Positions 1 through 9,062 of a DNA stretch of 64,000 bases are shown here, in pieces. The notes beneath the pieces are model-generated. The model saw nothing but the letters and a program-made list of their open reading frames with translations. It did no database searches and had not been told where the DNA came from. The position numbers and the translations under genes were made by a program. The stretch is from an uncultured Pelagibacteraceae bacterium (GTDB taxonomy: Bacteria > Pseudomonadota > Alphaproteobacteria > Pelagibacterales > Pelagibacteraceae), in NCBI GenBank assembly GCA_902531175.1, contig CACADE010000003.1:1-64000 (forward strand), written 5' to 3'. The first letter of the stretch is position 1, and each line of letters starts with the position of its first letter.

Positions 1-172
1 CATGTCCATTCGGACACAAAAAGACTGTATTAGTTAAAAACCTTTTCCAATTTAAAGTTAACATACTTATATCTTTACCATCCCCACCATATCCATGAAG
101 TAAAATTACTGCATTTTTGATGTTGGAATCATTTTCAGGTTTTATAATTGTTGATTCAAGGCAAAATGTCAT
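1..172 (-). CDS. alpha/beta hydrolase (carboxylesterase/phospholipase family), N-terminal fragment
   Basis: This is the first 57 codons of a gene that continues off the left edge of the window. The reading starts MTFCLEST and carries HGYGGDG at about residues 26-32, the oxyanion-hole strand-loop of the PF02230 esterase family, followed by a FLCPNGH stretch typical of the next strand. The catalytic Ser/Asp/His lie outside the window. The enzyme would hydrolyse carboxylic or phospho-ester bonds in the cytoplasm; the substrate cannot be read from this fragment. It is divergent from the HIG1-type gene on the right. Confidence 0.7.
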   Translation of the reverse strand, partial: MTFCLESTIIKPENDSNIKNAVILLHGYGGDGKDISMLTLNWKRFLTNTVFLCPNGH

Positions 173-221
173 AGATAACTAATTATGTTTTTTTATTTTA
201 AAAAGAAACTAAAATCAAAAT

Positions 222-422
222 ATGATTTCTGAAATATTTGTTAAAATTGCTGCAATTGTTTTACTTGCAGCTGTTGCTGTAGTCTTAATTCTTGGAATTA
301 GGACACTTTTTAGAGGAGATGGAGATAAAAAGACCTCAAATAAATTAATGCAGCTGAGGGTATTATTACAATTTGTTGCTATAATTGTGCTTGTAGCTTT
401 AGCCTACTTTTATAAGAATTAA
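222..422 (+). CDS. HIG1-domain twin-transmembrane protein
   Basis: A 66-residue protein with two hydrophobic helices (about residues 6-26 and 45-63) joined by a short charged loop. The second half, SNKLMQLRVLLQF, matches the conserved core of the HIG1_N family (twin transmembrane protein) common in alphaproteobacteria. Mitochondrial relatives are respiratory supercomplex factors. A role near cytochrome oxidase in the inner membrane is inferred only from the family. It meets the TlpA-like gene tail to tail, overlapping by 4 nt. Confidence 0.8.
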   Translation: MISEIFVKIAAIVLLAAVAVVLILGIRTLFRGDGDKKTSNKLMQLRVLLQFVAIIVLVALAYFYKN

Positions 423-949
423 TTTAATCCATTTAACCAATTTAAAAATTCATTACTATTAAAATCAATTGATCCGACAATTCTTGCAAACTCATAACCA
501 TCTTTATCAATAAATAATGTTGTAGGTATTCCCCTTAATTTTAAATTTTTCGCAATTCCAGCACCATCACCAACGAAAATTTGTAATTCTTCTATAAGCA
601 GTTGATCAAAAAACTTCTTGGATGTACTAATATTTTCTCCACCTATATTTATTGGTATAATTTTTATTTTTTTTTCATCATTACTTATTTGGAGTTTGTT
701 TAAAGATGGCATTTCCTCTCTACAAGGAGCGCACCATGTTGCCCAAAAATTCAAAATTATTAATTCAGATTTAAAATCTTTCAAATTAACTTTATTTCCA
801 GCCTCATTTAAAAAGTCAAAAAACTTAATTTTTTGTTTTTCCTCGTAAATTATTAGATTTTTTATATTAGGTGCTTCTATTGAATATGAAGAGCTAAATG
901 ATATTAAGTAAAGAAATATTATTTTAATGGATATAAATATAAATTTCAT
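419..949 (-). CDS. TlpA-like periplasmic thioredoxin-fold protein
   Basis: A 176-residue thiol-disulfide oxidoreductase. The chosen ATG gives a clean signal or anchor sequence (MKFIFISIKIIFLYLISF). A longer reading from 991 would run into argH on the other strand. The active site WCAPC has its cysteines at residues 73 and 76, and RGIPTT supplies the cis-proline loop; both are typical of TlpA/ResA proteins that keep periplasmic thiols reduced, for example during cytochrome c or oxidase assembly. It is divergent from argH with a 19 nt gap. The exact partner is unknown. Confidence 0.85.
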   Translation of the reverse strand: MKFIFISIKIIFLYLISFSSSYSIEAPNIKNLIIYEEKQKIKFFDFLNEAGNKVNLKDFKSELIILNFWATWCAPCREEMPSLNKLQISNDEKKIKIIPINIGGENISTSKKFFDQLLIEELQIFVGDGAGIAKNLKLRGIPTTLFIDKDGYEFARIVGSIDFNSNEFLNWLNGLN

Positions 950-968
950 AGATTTGTAACTGAATAAC

Positions 969-2357
969 ATGAGTAAAAATAAAAACAACAAACCAATTTG
1001 GGGTACAAGAATTAAGAAAAATGCCTCAACTTTATTTAAAAAAGTTGGTGGTTCATTACCAATTGATAAAAGACTATTTAAAGAAGATATTAAAGGATCA
1101 ATTGCTCATGTCGAAATGCTTCATAAGCAGAAAATTATTAATTTTAAGATCAAAAATAAAATAATTTGGGGATTAAACAGAATTAAAAATGAAATTGTAA
1201 AAAAGAAATTCAATTTTAATTATGATTTAGAGGATATTCATATGAATATAGAAAACAGATTATTTGAACTTATCGGAGATGATGCTGGATACGTTCATAC
1301 TGCTAGATCTAGAAATGATCAGGTAATTACTGACCTTAAATTATGGTTAAAAGAAGCAACAAAAAAAATAATAATTATATTAGATAAAACAAATTCAAAT
1401 ATTCTTAATCTCGCACAAAAAAATATCAGAACAATTATGCCAGGATTTACACATTTAAAAAATGCACAACCACTATCTCTAGCACACTATCTACTAGCGT
1501 ATGTTGAGATGTTTAACAGAGATAAGAAAAAATTTAAGAATAATTTAGAGTTTTTAGATGAAAATCCTTTAGGTGTTGGAGCCTTATCTGGTACTTCTTT
1601 TAAAATTGATAGAAACTTCACAACAAAAAAACTTAAATTTAAGAAACCAACAAACAACTCAGTAGATACCGTATCTGATAGAGATTTTGTCTTAGATTTT
1701 TTATATTCTTCACTAGCATGTTCTTTGCATATATCAAGAATTGCTGAAGAACTCATAATTTGGAATTCTGATGCATTTAATATGATAACTTTAAATGATA
1801 AATTAGTAACCGGTTCTTCAATAATGCCTCAAAAAAAAAATCCAGATCCGTTGGAATATTTAAGAGGTAAAACTGGAATTTTTATTGGAAATATCAATTC
1901 TATGATTTCAATATTAAAAGGATTACCTTTATCATATTTTAAAGATTTGCAGGATGACAAGGAAATCGTTTTTAAAACAAATGATCAATTAAAAATATCA
2001 CTATCATTGTTGAATGATGTGGTAAAAAATTTAATAATAAACAAAAAAAGTATGCTATCCCTTGCGGGGAAAGGATTTACTACAGCAACAGATTTATCTG
2101 ATTACATTGTAAGAGAGCTTGGATACCCATTTAGAAAGGCATACACGCAAACAGCAAAAATAATTAATTTAGCAGAAAAAAAAAATAAAAAACTTCATGA
2201 ATTAGAATTAAAAGAAATAAATCAAATTGAACCAAAATTGACATTAAATGTTTATAAAATACTAGATCTAGAAAATTCAATTAAATCAAAAAAATCTTAT
2301 GGTGGAACTTCTTTTGAGAATGTTAAGAAAATGATAAAAAAAGCAAAAAATGAGTAA
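969..2357 (+). CDS. argH: argininosuccinate lyase
   Basis: Last step of arginine synthesis: argininosuccinate is split to arginine and fumarate in the cytoplasm. The protein is 462 aa, the usual length. It has HTARSRND at residues 110-117 and the superfamily signature GSSIMPQKKNP starting at residue 282, with the catalytic serine loop. A run of ten A residues encodes the QKKN of that signature, a potential slippage spot. It opens an argH-lptM-lysA-plsC cluster; the next gene starts 8 nt before argH ends. Confidence 0.97.
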   Translation: MSKNKNNKPIWGTRIKKNASTLFKKVGGSLPIDKRLFKEDIKGSIAHVEMLHKQKIINFKIKNKIIWGLNRIKNEIVKKKFNFNYDLEDIHMNIENRLFELIGDDAGYVHTARSRNDQVITDLKLWLKEATKKIIIILDKTNSNILNLAQKNIRTIMPGFTHLKNAQPLSLAHYLLAYVEMFNRDKKKFKNNLEFLDENPLGVGALSGTSFKIDRNFTTKKLKFKKPTNNSVDTVSDRDFVLDFLYSSLACSLHISRIAEELIIWNSDAFNMITLNDKLVTGSSIMPQKKNPDPLEYLRGKTGIFIGNINSMISILKGLPLSYFKDLQDDKEIVFKTNDQLKISLSLLNDVVKNLIINKKSMLSLAGKGFTTATDLSDYIVRELGYPFRKAYTQTAKIINLAEKKNKKLHELELKEINQIEPKLTLNVYKILDLENSIKSKKSYGGTSFENVKKMIKKAKNE

Positions 2358-2472
2358 AAAAGTTTTAATTATTATATTTTGTTTATACTTTGTAGCTGTA
2401 GCTGCTTGTGGGCGTAAAGGTGATCCAGAATATAAATCTGAATTAAGTAAGAATATTCAAAAAATATTATGA
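2350..2472 (+). CDS. lptM: LptM-type small lipoprotein
   Basis: A 40-residue lipoprotein: a short hydrophobic signal, lipobox AVAAC with the lipidated Cys at position 20, then CGRKGDPEY. CG-x-KG directly after the lipidation site is the hallmark of LptM/YifL, which in E. coli helps LptD mature. The gene overlaps argH by 8 nt and lysA by 4 nt (ATGA), and the argH-lptM-lysA order is widespread in proteobacteria. Identity rests on context plus the lipobox motif; the mature part is only 21 residues. Confidence 0.8.
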   Translation: MSKKVLIIIFCLYFVAVAACGRKGDPEYKSELSKNIQKIL

Positions 2473-3683
2473 GGTATGTAAATAACAAATTTTTCATTGA
2501 AGGAAAATATATAAAAAATTTAACAAACAAATTTAATACACCTCTATACTGCTACTCATATAAAAATTTAAGAGAGAATATAGAGAATTTTAAAAATGCT
2601 TTTATTGGAATTAGACCTTTAATTTGTTTTTCTGTAAAATCTAATTCTAATATTTCACTATTAAAAGAAATAAAAAAACTTGGCCTTGGAGCAGATGTGG
2701 TTTCAAAAGGTGAATTATATGCATCACTTAAAGCTGGTATTAACAAAAACAAAATAGTTTTCTCTGGAGTTGGTAAAACAAAAGATGAAATTGAGTACGC
2801 AATTAAGCAAAAAATATTATTAATAAATTCTGAGTCATTGAGTGAAGTTTTGGCGATTGAAGCGGCTGCAAAAAAACTAAATAAAGTTGTTGATATAGGA
2901 CTAAGATTAAATCCAGATACAGATGCTGAAACATTGAAACAAATTTCAACTGGTAAAAGTGAAAATAAATTTGGTGTAGATAAAAAGACTTTTGTAAAAA
3001 TTATTAATTTGATGAAACAATCAAAATTTATAAATATTAAATGCTTAAGCGTTCATATCGGTAGTCAAATCTTAAACCACAAACCCTACGAAAAAATGCT
3101 AAATGTCCTTGATAAACTTTTAAAAAATTTAGATTATAAATTTGAGTTCATTGATTTAGGTGGAGGAATGGGGATAAACTATGATAATAAAACGAAAAAA
3201 CTTAATTATACAAAATATAAAAAATCAATAATTAAATTTAAAAATAAATACAATTGTAAAATAATTTTTGAACCTGGAAGATCTATAATTGGAAATGTTG
3301 GTATACTTGCATCTAAAGTAATTTATTTAAAACATAACAAAACAAAAACATTTGTAATATTAGATGCGGCAATGAATGATTTGATAAGACCAGCTTTGTA
3401 TAATGCAAAACATAGGATAATTCCATCCCTAAGGAATATGTCACGATCAAAGAAAATATTAGAATTTGTAGGCCCAGTATGTGAAACAACTGATAAATTT
3501 TTAACAGAAAGGAAATTTCAGAATATAAAAGAAAATGATATTATGATTATTTGCGATACAGGTGCCTATGGTTATTCATTATCATCTAATTATAATCTTA
3601 GATTAAGGCCTGCTGAAATTTTGATTAAAGGAAATAAAGTAAAGATTATAAGAAAAAGACAAAAAATAACAGATATAATCTAA
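2469..3683 (+). CDS. lysA: diaminopimelate decarboxylase
   Basis: PLP enzyme that decarboxylates meso-diaminopimelate to L-lysine. The 404-aa alanine-racemase-type barrel has the PLP lysine in CFSVKSNS (K57), HIGSQI, the phosphate-binding GGGMGI, EPGR, and CDTGAYGYS near the C-terminus, which supplies the active-site cysteine of the partner subunit. The start ATG overlaps the lptM stop (ATGA), implying translational coupling. Confidence 0.97.
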   Translation: MRYVNNKFFIEGKYIKNLTNKFNTPLYCYSYKNLRENIENFKNAFIGIRPLICFSVKSNSNISLLKEIKKLGLGADVVSKGELYASLKAGINKNKIVFSGVGKTKDEIEYAIKQKILLINSESLSEVLAIEAAAKKLNKVVDIGLRLNPDTDAETLKQISTGKSENKFGVDKKTFVKIINLMKQSKFINIKCLSVHIGSQILNHKPYEKMLNVLDKLLKNLDYKFEFIDLGGGMGINYDNKTKKLNYTKYKKSIIKFKNKYNCKIIFEPGRSIIGNVGILASKVIYLKHNKTKTFVILDAAMNDLIRPALYNAKHRIIPSLRNMSRSKKILEFVGPVCETTDKFLTERKFQNIKENDIMIICDTGAYGYSLSSNYNLRLRPAEILIKGNKVKIIRKRQKITDII

Positions 3684-3696
3684 CTTAAAACTTATA

Positions 3697-4395
3697 ATGA
3701 GAAATATCCTCTTTAAAAGTATATTTTTTTCTGGATTAATTTTAATTTGTATTATTTTTCTTCCATCTTTATTACTACCAAAGAAAATCACTCTTTTTGG
3801 AGGTAAACTTTTTGGATACTGGTCCTCATTCTGTTTAAAAATTTTTTACTCAACCAGCATAGTAATAAAAGGTCAAGAAAACATAATTAATAACGAAAAT
3901 TTCTTCATCGCATGCTCTCATCAATCGATGTTTGAAACTTTTTTTTTACAAACAATATTTAATTCACCAATTTTTATTCTTAAAAAAGAACTATTAAATA
4001 TTCCGATATTTGGTTGGTATTTAAGAAAGATAGATTCTATTTCTGTGAATAGAAATAAAGTTTCTAAAGAAAACCTTAATTTTACTGAAAAAATTAAAGA
4101 AGTTATGGAAAAAACAAAAAGACCTGTAATAATTTTTCCACAAGCTACTCGAGTTCTACCAGATGAAATTATTCCTTTTAAAAAGGGAGTTGGAAGAATT
4201 TACAGAGAATTAAATGTCAAATGTCAACCCGTCGCTATTGACTCTGGAAGAGTATGGCCAAAATCTGGAAAGATGAAGCCCAATAAAACGATTACTATTT
4301 CTATTTTAAAACCAATTAATACAGGTATCGAAGAAACAGAATTTGTAAAATTATTGCAAAAAGAAATTTATTCCGAGCTTGGTCTTGCTAACTAA
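3697..4395 (+). CDS. plsC: 1-acyl-sn-glycerol-3-phosphate acyltransferase
   Basis: Membrane-bound acyltransferase making phosphatidic acid from lysophosphatidic acid. An N-terminal hydrophobic segment (about residues 5-28) is followed by the acyltransferase motif H75-QSMF-E80, i.e. HX4E in place of the usual HX4D, and FPQATR in place of FPEGTR. Both variants are familiar from alphaproteobacterial relatives. It runs 13 nt after lysA and overlaps the convergent dnaN by 4 nt. The family assignment is solid; which acyl donor it uses cannot be read. Confidence 0.85.
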   Translation: MRNILFKSIFFSGLILICIIFLPSLLLPKKITLFGGKLFGYWSSFCLKIFYSTSIVIKGQENIINNENFFIACSHQSMFETFFLQTIFNSPIFILKKELLNIPIFGWYLRKIDSISVNRNKVSKENLNFTEKIKEVMEKTKRPVIIFPQATRVLPDEIIPFKKGVGRIYRELNVKCQPVAIDSGRVWPKSGKMKPNKTITISILKPINTGIEETEFVKLLQKEIYSELGLAN

Positions 4396-5504
4396 CCTTT
4401 CATAGGCATTACAACGTAAATACTATCAAAGTCTGCAGGATCTTTTATTAAAGCTGGAGATCCTGTGTCTTTTAAATATATTTCGATGTTATCACCATTT
4501 AATTGAGATGCTATATCAAGCAAATATCTAGAGTTAAAACTTATATCTAAATCTGTCTCAAATTTAACAGATAAGCTTTCTTTACCATCACCACTGTTAG
4601 TGTTATTGACAGATAAATCTAAATTATCTTTAGTCAAATTAAATTTTACACCATCTTTTTTATCTAGAGAAACTGATGCTACTCTGTCGACGGAATTTAG
4701 AAAAGATTTTAGATCTATTTCAAGTTTTTTTTGATTATCTCTAGGGATAACTTGAATATAATTAGGGAATTTTCCATCAATTAACTTTGATATTAGAATA
4801 CTATTATTAAGTTCAAATTTAATTTTGGATTTAATATTTGAGACTTTAACCTCACCATCATAATCTTCTAGAAGAGAACATAATTGAAATATAGTTTTTT
4901 TTGGAAGTATTATTGGTTCAAATTCAATTTTGTTTTTGAGTCTTATTTTTGAGATAGACATTCTATGGCTATCTGTTGCGGCTGCAGTTAAAAAATTCTT
5001 ATCATCTGTTTGGGTCTGATGGAAAAAAATACCACTAAGATAATGCCTTGTTTCATCATTTGAAATCGAAAATTTACATTTGTTTAAAAGTTTTAATAAA
5101 TCTTTTGAATTTATAGTAAATTCATTTTCATTGAAATTTTCATCTGTAATTGGAAATTCAGAAGCATTTATAGAATTTAAATTGAATAGAGATTTATTTG
5201 ATTCTAATTGTAATTTACTTTCTCCAGAGTTTTCAAAATTTATCTGACTACCAGAGGGTATTTTTCTCACAATATCAAACATAATTGATGAAGAAGTAGT
5301 TGTTTTGCCTTCATCAAAAATTTTAATATTTGAAATTTCATTTACAAATATTAAATCTAAATCTGTTGCTGTAATTTTTAATTTTGAATTTGCTGCTTCT
5401 ATCAAAATATTTGAGAGAATAGGTAAAGTGCTTCTTTTTTCTATTACACCCTGACAGTAACCTAAAGATTTTTGCAAATCTTGTTGATTAACACTAAATT
5501 TCAT
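4392..5504 (-). CDS. dnaN: DNA polymerase III beta sliding clamp
   Basis: The ring-shaped processivity clamp, 370 aa, with the three-domain clamp layout and the typical C-terminus SIYVVMPMKG. MKFSVNQQDLQKSL matches the usual clamp start. Its ATG lies inside the end of dnaA (11 nt overlap), so dnaA and dnaN are translationally coupled as in many bacteria. recF does not follow; dnaN meets plsC tail to tail. Confidence 0.97.
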   Translation of the reverse strand: MKFSVNQQDLQKSLGYCQGVIEKRSTLPILSNILIEAANSKLKITATDLDLIFVNEISNIKIFDEGKTTTSSSIMFDIVRKIPSGSQINFENSGESKLQLESNKSLFNLNSINASEFPITDENFNENEFTINSKDLLKLLNKCKFSISNDETRHYLSGIFFHQTQTDDKNFLTAAATDSHRMSISKIRLKNKIEFEPIILPKKTIFQLCSLLEDYDGEVKVSNIKSKIKFELNNSILISKLIDGKFPNYIQVIPRDNQKKLEIDLKSFLNSVDRVASVSLDKKDGVKFNLTKDNLDLSVNNTNSGDGKESLSVKFETDLDISFNSRYLLDIASQLNGDNIEIYLKDTGSPALIKDPADFDSIYVVMPMKG

Positions 5505-6903
5505 TTTCTTGTTTGTATAATATTTTATTCTTTAGGCTATCAATGCTTAAATTTAATTCATTATCATCTTTTCTTAATTTTTCTATTGTTTTGACCGAAT
5601 GAATAACAGTTGTGTGATCTCTATTAGCAAATGATCGACCTATCTCTGGCAAAGATTTAGATGTCAGCATTTTTGCCAAATAAATAGCAGTTTGTCTTGG
5701 TCTTACAAGATATCTTGACCTTCTTGGAGAAAGCATTTCGTTTTTACTTATTTTAAAATATTTACAGACTATTGTTTGAATATTATCTATATCGACTTTA
5801 TTTTCAGTTAAATTTAAGAGATCTTTTAATATTACTTTTACCTCTGACATCGAAGGAGTTTTTCCATAAATTCTTGAGAAAGATACTATTCTATTAAATG
5901 CTCCTACAAGTTCTCTTATGCTAGTATTAACTTCTGTACTGATAAATTTTATGATTTCGTCACTAATTTTAATATTATTTGGATCATGAATTTTGAGATC
6001 ATCATTTTTAGATTTTATTATATTGTATCTTAATTCAAAATCTGCATTTTGGATATCAACTACTAGTCCTCCTGAGAATCTGGATTTAATTCTTTCTTGT
6101 ATTCTAGTTAATTTGTTTGGTGGTCTATCTGCTGATACTATAATTTGTGATCCTTTCTCTAACAAAACATTAAATGTGTGGAAAAACTCTTCTTGCATAG
6201 CTTCTTTTCCATTCATAAATTGAATATCATCAATCAAAAATATGTCAGTATTTCTAAAATACTCTTTAAACTTTACCATATCATTAGATTTTATCGATTT
6301 TACAAATTGATACATAAATCTTTCAGCTGAAATAAACATTACTTTATTTTTTTCTTTCAAACTTAAACCAATTGCATTTAACAAATGTGTCTTACCCATT
6401 CCAACTCCACCATAAATATACAGAGGGTTATAGTGGGCTATTTGCTCAGAGACTTTTTTTGCGGCTTCAAAAGCTAGTTTATTACTTTTACCAAGCAAGA
6501 AATTCTCAAAATTTTTATTTGGATCAATTCGATTATATTGAAGATATGAGTCTTTAATAAAAGAAACCTTTTCATTATCAGGTGAATTATCATCTTTTAT
6601 TTCATTATTATTTTTTACCTTAATATTCTCATTAATTACAAACTCTATTCTAGATATGTCTTTTTTATATAATTTAATTATTTGTAATATTTGATCTAAA
6701 TATCTTGAAGTTATCCAATCTCTGATAAATCTTGTCGAAACGGATAATAAAACATAATTTTTAAACTCATCAACCAAATCAATTTTTTTTAACCAACTAT
6801 CATAAATCTCAGAACCAAACTTATTTTTCATTTCATTTTGTAATAATTTCCAATTAATCTTATTAATATTGTCTGATTTAATGTTTGTGAGATTATTTTT
6901 CAT
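5494..6903 (-). CDS. dnaA: chromosomal replication initiator protein DnaA
   Basis: AAA+ initiator that opens the origin. The 469 aa show domain I at residues 15-90, a short linker, Walker A GGVGMGKT at 165-172, Walker B IFLIDDIQF, and the C-terminal DNA-binding helix with RDHTTVIHSV, the signature that reads the DnaA box. A GGAG Shine-Dalgarno lies 14 nt upstream, rather far. The 244 bp upstream hold no obvious consensus DnaA box cluster, so this intergenic region is not clearly oriC. Confidence 0.97.
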   Translation of the reverse strand: MKNNLTNIKSDNINKINWKLLQNEMKNKFGSEIYDSWLKKIDLVDEFKNYVLLSVSTRFIRDWITSRYLDQILQIIKLYKKDISRIEFVINENIKVKNNNEIKDDNSPDNEKVSFIKDSYLQYNRIDPNKNFENFLLGKSNKLAFEAAKKVSEQIAHYNPLYIYGGVGMGKTHLLNAIGLSLKEKNKVMFISAERFMYQFVKSIKSNDMVKFKEYFRNTDIFLIDDIQFMNGKEAMQEEFFHTFNVLLEKGSQIIVSADRPPNKLTRIQERIKSRFSGGLVVDIQNADFELRYNIIKSKNDDLKIHDPNNIKISDEIIKFISTEVNTSIRELVGAFNRIVSFSRIYGKTPSMSEVKVILKDLLNLTENKVDIDNIQTIVCKYFKISKNEMLSPRRSRYLVRPRQTAIYLAKMLTSKSLPEIGRSFANRDHTTVIHSVKTIEKLRKDDNELNLSIDSLKNKILYKQENEI

Positions 6904-7147
6904 GAGAGTCTGTTAAACTCCTATTCATAATTCAATGCAATAAATTTATTTTTATTCTCAAAAAAAAATAAAATTTACAATTGTATAAATTAATAATTGA
7001 ATCTATTTTTTAGGACTTAAAATTAGTAATCTTAAATTTACTTTTTATATTTTTTTTTTATCCTGGGACTAAAAGATTAAAAGATTCTTTTTTTAATTGA
7101 AAAAATAATCTCTAGGGTTGTAATTTCTTTAAGTAAACTAAAAGTTG
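6904..7147. other. dnaA-rpsT intergenic region
   Basis: The longest gene-free stretch of the window (244 bp), very AT-rich, between the 3' end of rpsT and the start of dnaA. It must hold the dnaA promoter. By eye I found no perfect TTATCCACA box, no RNA gene and no open frame of note. Runs of A and T and a short AAAAGA/TCTTTT dyad near 7076-7092 could serve as a weak rpsT terminator. Confidence 0.4.
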
Positions 7148-7408
7148 TTATAAGGAATTTATTTTTTTTGTTATTCTAGAAATATTTCTTGACGCGTTTT
7201 GCTTTTTTATCACCCCTGTTTTTGCTATTTTCATCAATTCAGAGTTTAATTTTGGCAAGAATGCTAATGCTTCTTTTTTGTCCTTTTTATCAAGAATTAA
7301 ATTCATTTTTTTTATTGCAGATCTAAACCTGCTTTTTCTAGACTTATTTACAGTTGTTTGACGTGATATACGTCTTATTCGTTTAATAGCTGATTTAGTG
7401 TTTGCCAT
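7148..7408 (-). CDS. rpsT: 30S ribosomal protein S20
   Basis: An 86-residue basic protein starting MANTKSAIKRIRR, the standard S20 N-terminus that binds 16S rRNA early in assembly. The longer in-frame reading (start 7471) would add an AT-rich upstream stretch and run into mutM, so the internal ATG is preferred. No Shine-Dalgarno is visible, and a promoter -10 lies only about 10 bp upstream, so the message may be almost leaderless. Confidence 0.97.
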   Translation of the reverse strand: MANTKSAIKRIRRISRQTTVNKSRKSRFRSAIKKMNLILDKKDKKEALAFLPKLNSELMKIAKTGVIKKQNASRNISRITKKINSL

Positions 7409-7417
7409 AAGCGCGAT

Positions 7418-7446
7418 TGTATATAACGAGAAATTTATACGGTCAA
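7418..7446 (-). promoter_or_regulatory. putative sigma70 promoter of rpsT
   Basis: Reading leftwards: -35 TTGACC (7441-7446), 17 bp spacer, -10 TATACA (7418-7423). The expected transcription start is near 7411, about 3 nt before the rpsT ATG. Match and spacing are good. The promoter lies between the mutM stop and the rpsT start. Confidence 0.5.
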
Positions 7447-7458
7447 TATAATAATTTT

Positions 7459-8322
7459 TTATTTTTGACAAATATTACAAAAAAATGTTGATCTATTAGT
7501 GATAAATTTTTTTTTTATTGTCCCTTTGCATCCTGGTGAAAGACAACTCTTATTTTCTCTATTGTATACTTTAAAGTTATCTTGAAAAGATCCATTTTTA
7601 CCAACTATATTTTTAAAATCTCTGATACTAGACCCACCTTTTTTTATCGCTAAATTTAAAATTTTTCTTGAATATTTAATAATATTAATACAATCGTTAT
7701 CACTTAAAGATTTTGCTTTTTTTTTTGGATTTATTTTAGAGCTGAATAAAATTTCACTTGCATAGATATTCCCCAAACCTGAAACAAACTTTTGATCTAA
7801 GAGAAAATTTTTTATATTCTTTTTCTTTTTATAAAAATATTTTTTTAAGTAGTTGAGATTAAATTTTGAAGAAAAAGGCTCAGGACCATAGTTATTTATA
7901 AAATTTTTTAAATTATTCTTATTTTCAAATAATTTGAAATAACCAAATCTTCTGGGATCATTATATATAATTTTTATGTTATCAAATTCCAAAAACACAT
8001 GGTTGTGTTTTTTTGGTAAATAAGGACTGTGATAAAAACTTGCATTTGTTTTTTGATTTAAAATATTTTTTCTTAAGAGATGTATAGTGCCGGACATTCC
8101 AAGATGAATTAAGCAAAATTTTTCATCATTTAAAACTAGTATGATATATTTTGAAAACCGCTTAACTTTTTTTATTGATTTTGATTGAAGTCTTGTTTCA
8201 AAACCTTTTTTTATTTTGTACCTTAAATTCCTATTCTTTATACTTACTTTTTTTATTTTTTTTCCTGTTATTGTTCTACTTAGTGACTCTTTAACAACTT
8301 CTACTTCTGGCAATTCTGGCAT
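7459..8322 (-). CDS. mutM: formamidopyrimidine-DNA glycosylase
   Basis: Base-excision repair enzyme that removes 8-oxoguanine and cuts the abasic site. The N-terminus MPELPEVEV provides the catalytic proline (after Met removal) and glutamate. The C-terminal zinc finger is complete, with cysteines at about 260, 265, 282 and 285. At 287 aa the length is normal. It is divergent from ubiE with a 32 bp gap. Confidence 0.97.
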   Translation of the reverse strand: MPELPEVEVVKESLSRTITGKKIKKVSIKNRNLRYKIKKGFETRLQSKSIKKVKRFSKYIILVLNDEKFCLIHLGMSGTIHLLRKNILNQKTNASFYHSPYLPKKHNHVFLEFDNIKIIYNDPRRFGYFKLFENKNNLKNFINNYGPEPFSSKFNLNYLKKYFYKKKKNIKNFLLDQKFVSGLGNIYASEILFSSKINPKKKAKSLSDNDCINIIKYSRKILNLAIKKGGSSIRDFKNIVGKNGSFQDNFKVYNRENKSCLSPGCKGTIKKKFITNRSTFFCNICQK

Positions 8323-8354
8323 TTATTATTATATTAATTAATATTATTTATTTT

Positions 8355-9062
8355 ATGCAACAATATCTTCAAAATAAAAAAGGTCTAGTCCAAGGTGTCT
8401 TTGATAAAGTTTATGATAAATACGACATCATGAATGATTTGATGTCACTCGGAGTTCATAGAATCTGGAAAAGAAATTTAATAAATTGGATGAACCCAGG
8501 TAAAAATAAAATTCTAGCAGATGTTGCATGTGGCACAGGTGATATAGCAAAACTTTTTATCGATAATAGTTCAAATAAAAATATAGAATTATTTTGTATT
8601 GACCCCAATGAAGGAATGATGAAAAAGGGAAAAAATAGACTATCAAATTACAAAAATATCAAGTGGATTAAGGGGTCGGCAGAGAAATTGCCTTTAAAAT
8701 CTAATTCATGTGATTATTACACAATCAGTTTTGGTTTAAGAAATACAAAAAATATTAATAAATCCTTAAGCGAAGCGTACAGAGTTTTAAAGTCAGGAGG
8801 TAGATTTTTTTGTTTAGAATTTTCAAAAATTCAAAATTTAAACTTAGATTTAGTCTATAAAAGATACTCTAAATTAATTCCAGAAATAGGAAAATTTGTG
8901 GTTGGTGAAAAAGAGCCTTATGAATATCTAATAAAAAGTATCCAAGAATTTGTTAATCAAGAGGAATTAAAGGGTTTAATGGAGAAAAATAATTTTATTA
9001 AATGTGAGTATAGAAACTTTTCTGGTGGAATAGTAGCTATTCATTCAGGTTGGAAAATATGA
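8355..9062 (+). CDS. ubiE: ubiquinone/menaquinone C-methyltransferase
   Basis: SAM-dependent C-methylation step in ubiquinone synthesis. The 235-aa protein opens with GVFDKVYDKYDIMNDLMS, the UbiE signature, followed by the SAM-binding DVACGTGD and the second signature around YRVLKSGGRF. The ubiB start overlaps its stop (ATGA), forming the usual ubiE-ubiB pair, here continued by coaBC and dut. Confidence 0.96.
   Translation: MQQYLQNKKGLVQGVFDKVYDKYDIMNDLMSLGVHRIWKRNLINWMNPGKNKILADVACGTGDIAKLFIDNSSNKNIELFCIDPNEGMMKKGKNRLSNYKNIKWIKGSAEKLPLKSNSCDYYTISFGLRNTKNINKSLSEAYRVLKSGGRFFCLEFSKIQNLNLDLVYKRYSKLIPEIGKFVVGEKEPYEYLIKSIQEFVNQEELKGLMEKNNFIKCEYRNFSGGIVAIHSGWKI

Noticed and set aside
7409-7471. 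N-extended S20 starting at 7471
   Set aside because: The extension contains the predicted promoter and part of mutM; S20 proteins normally begin MANTKSA.
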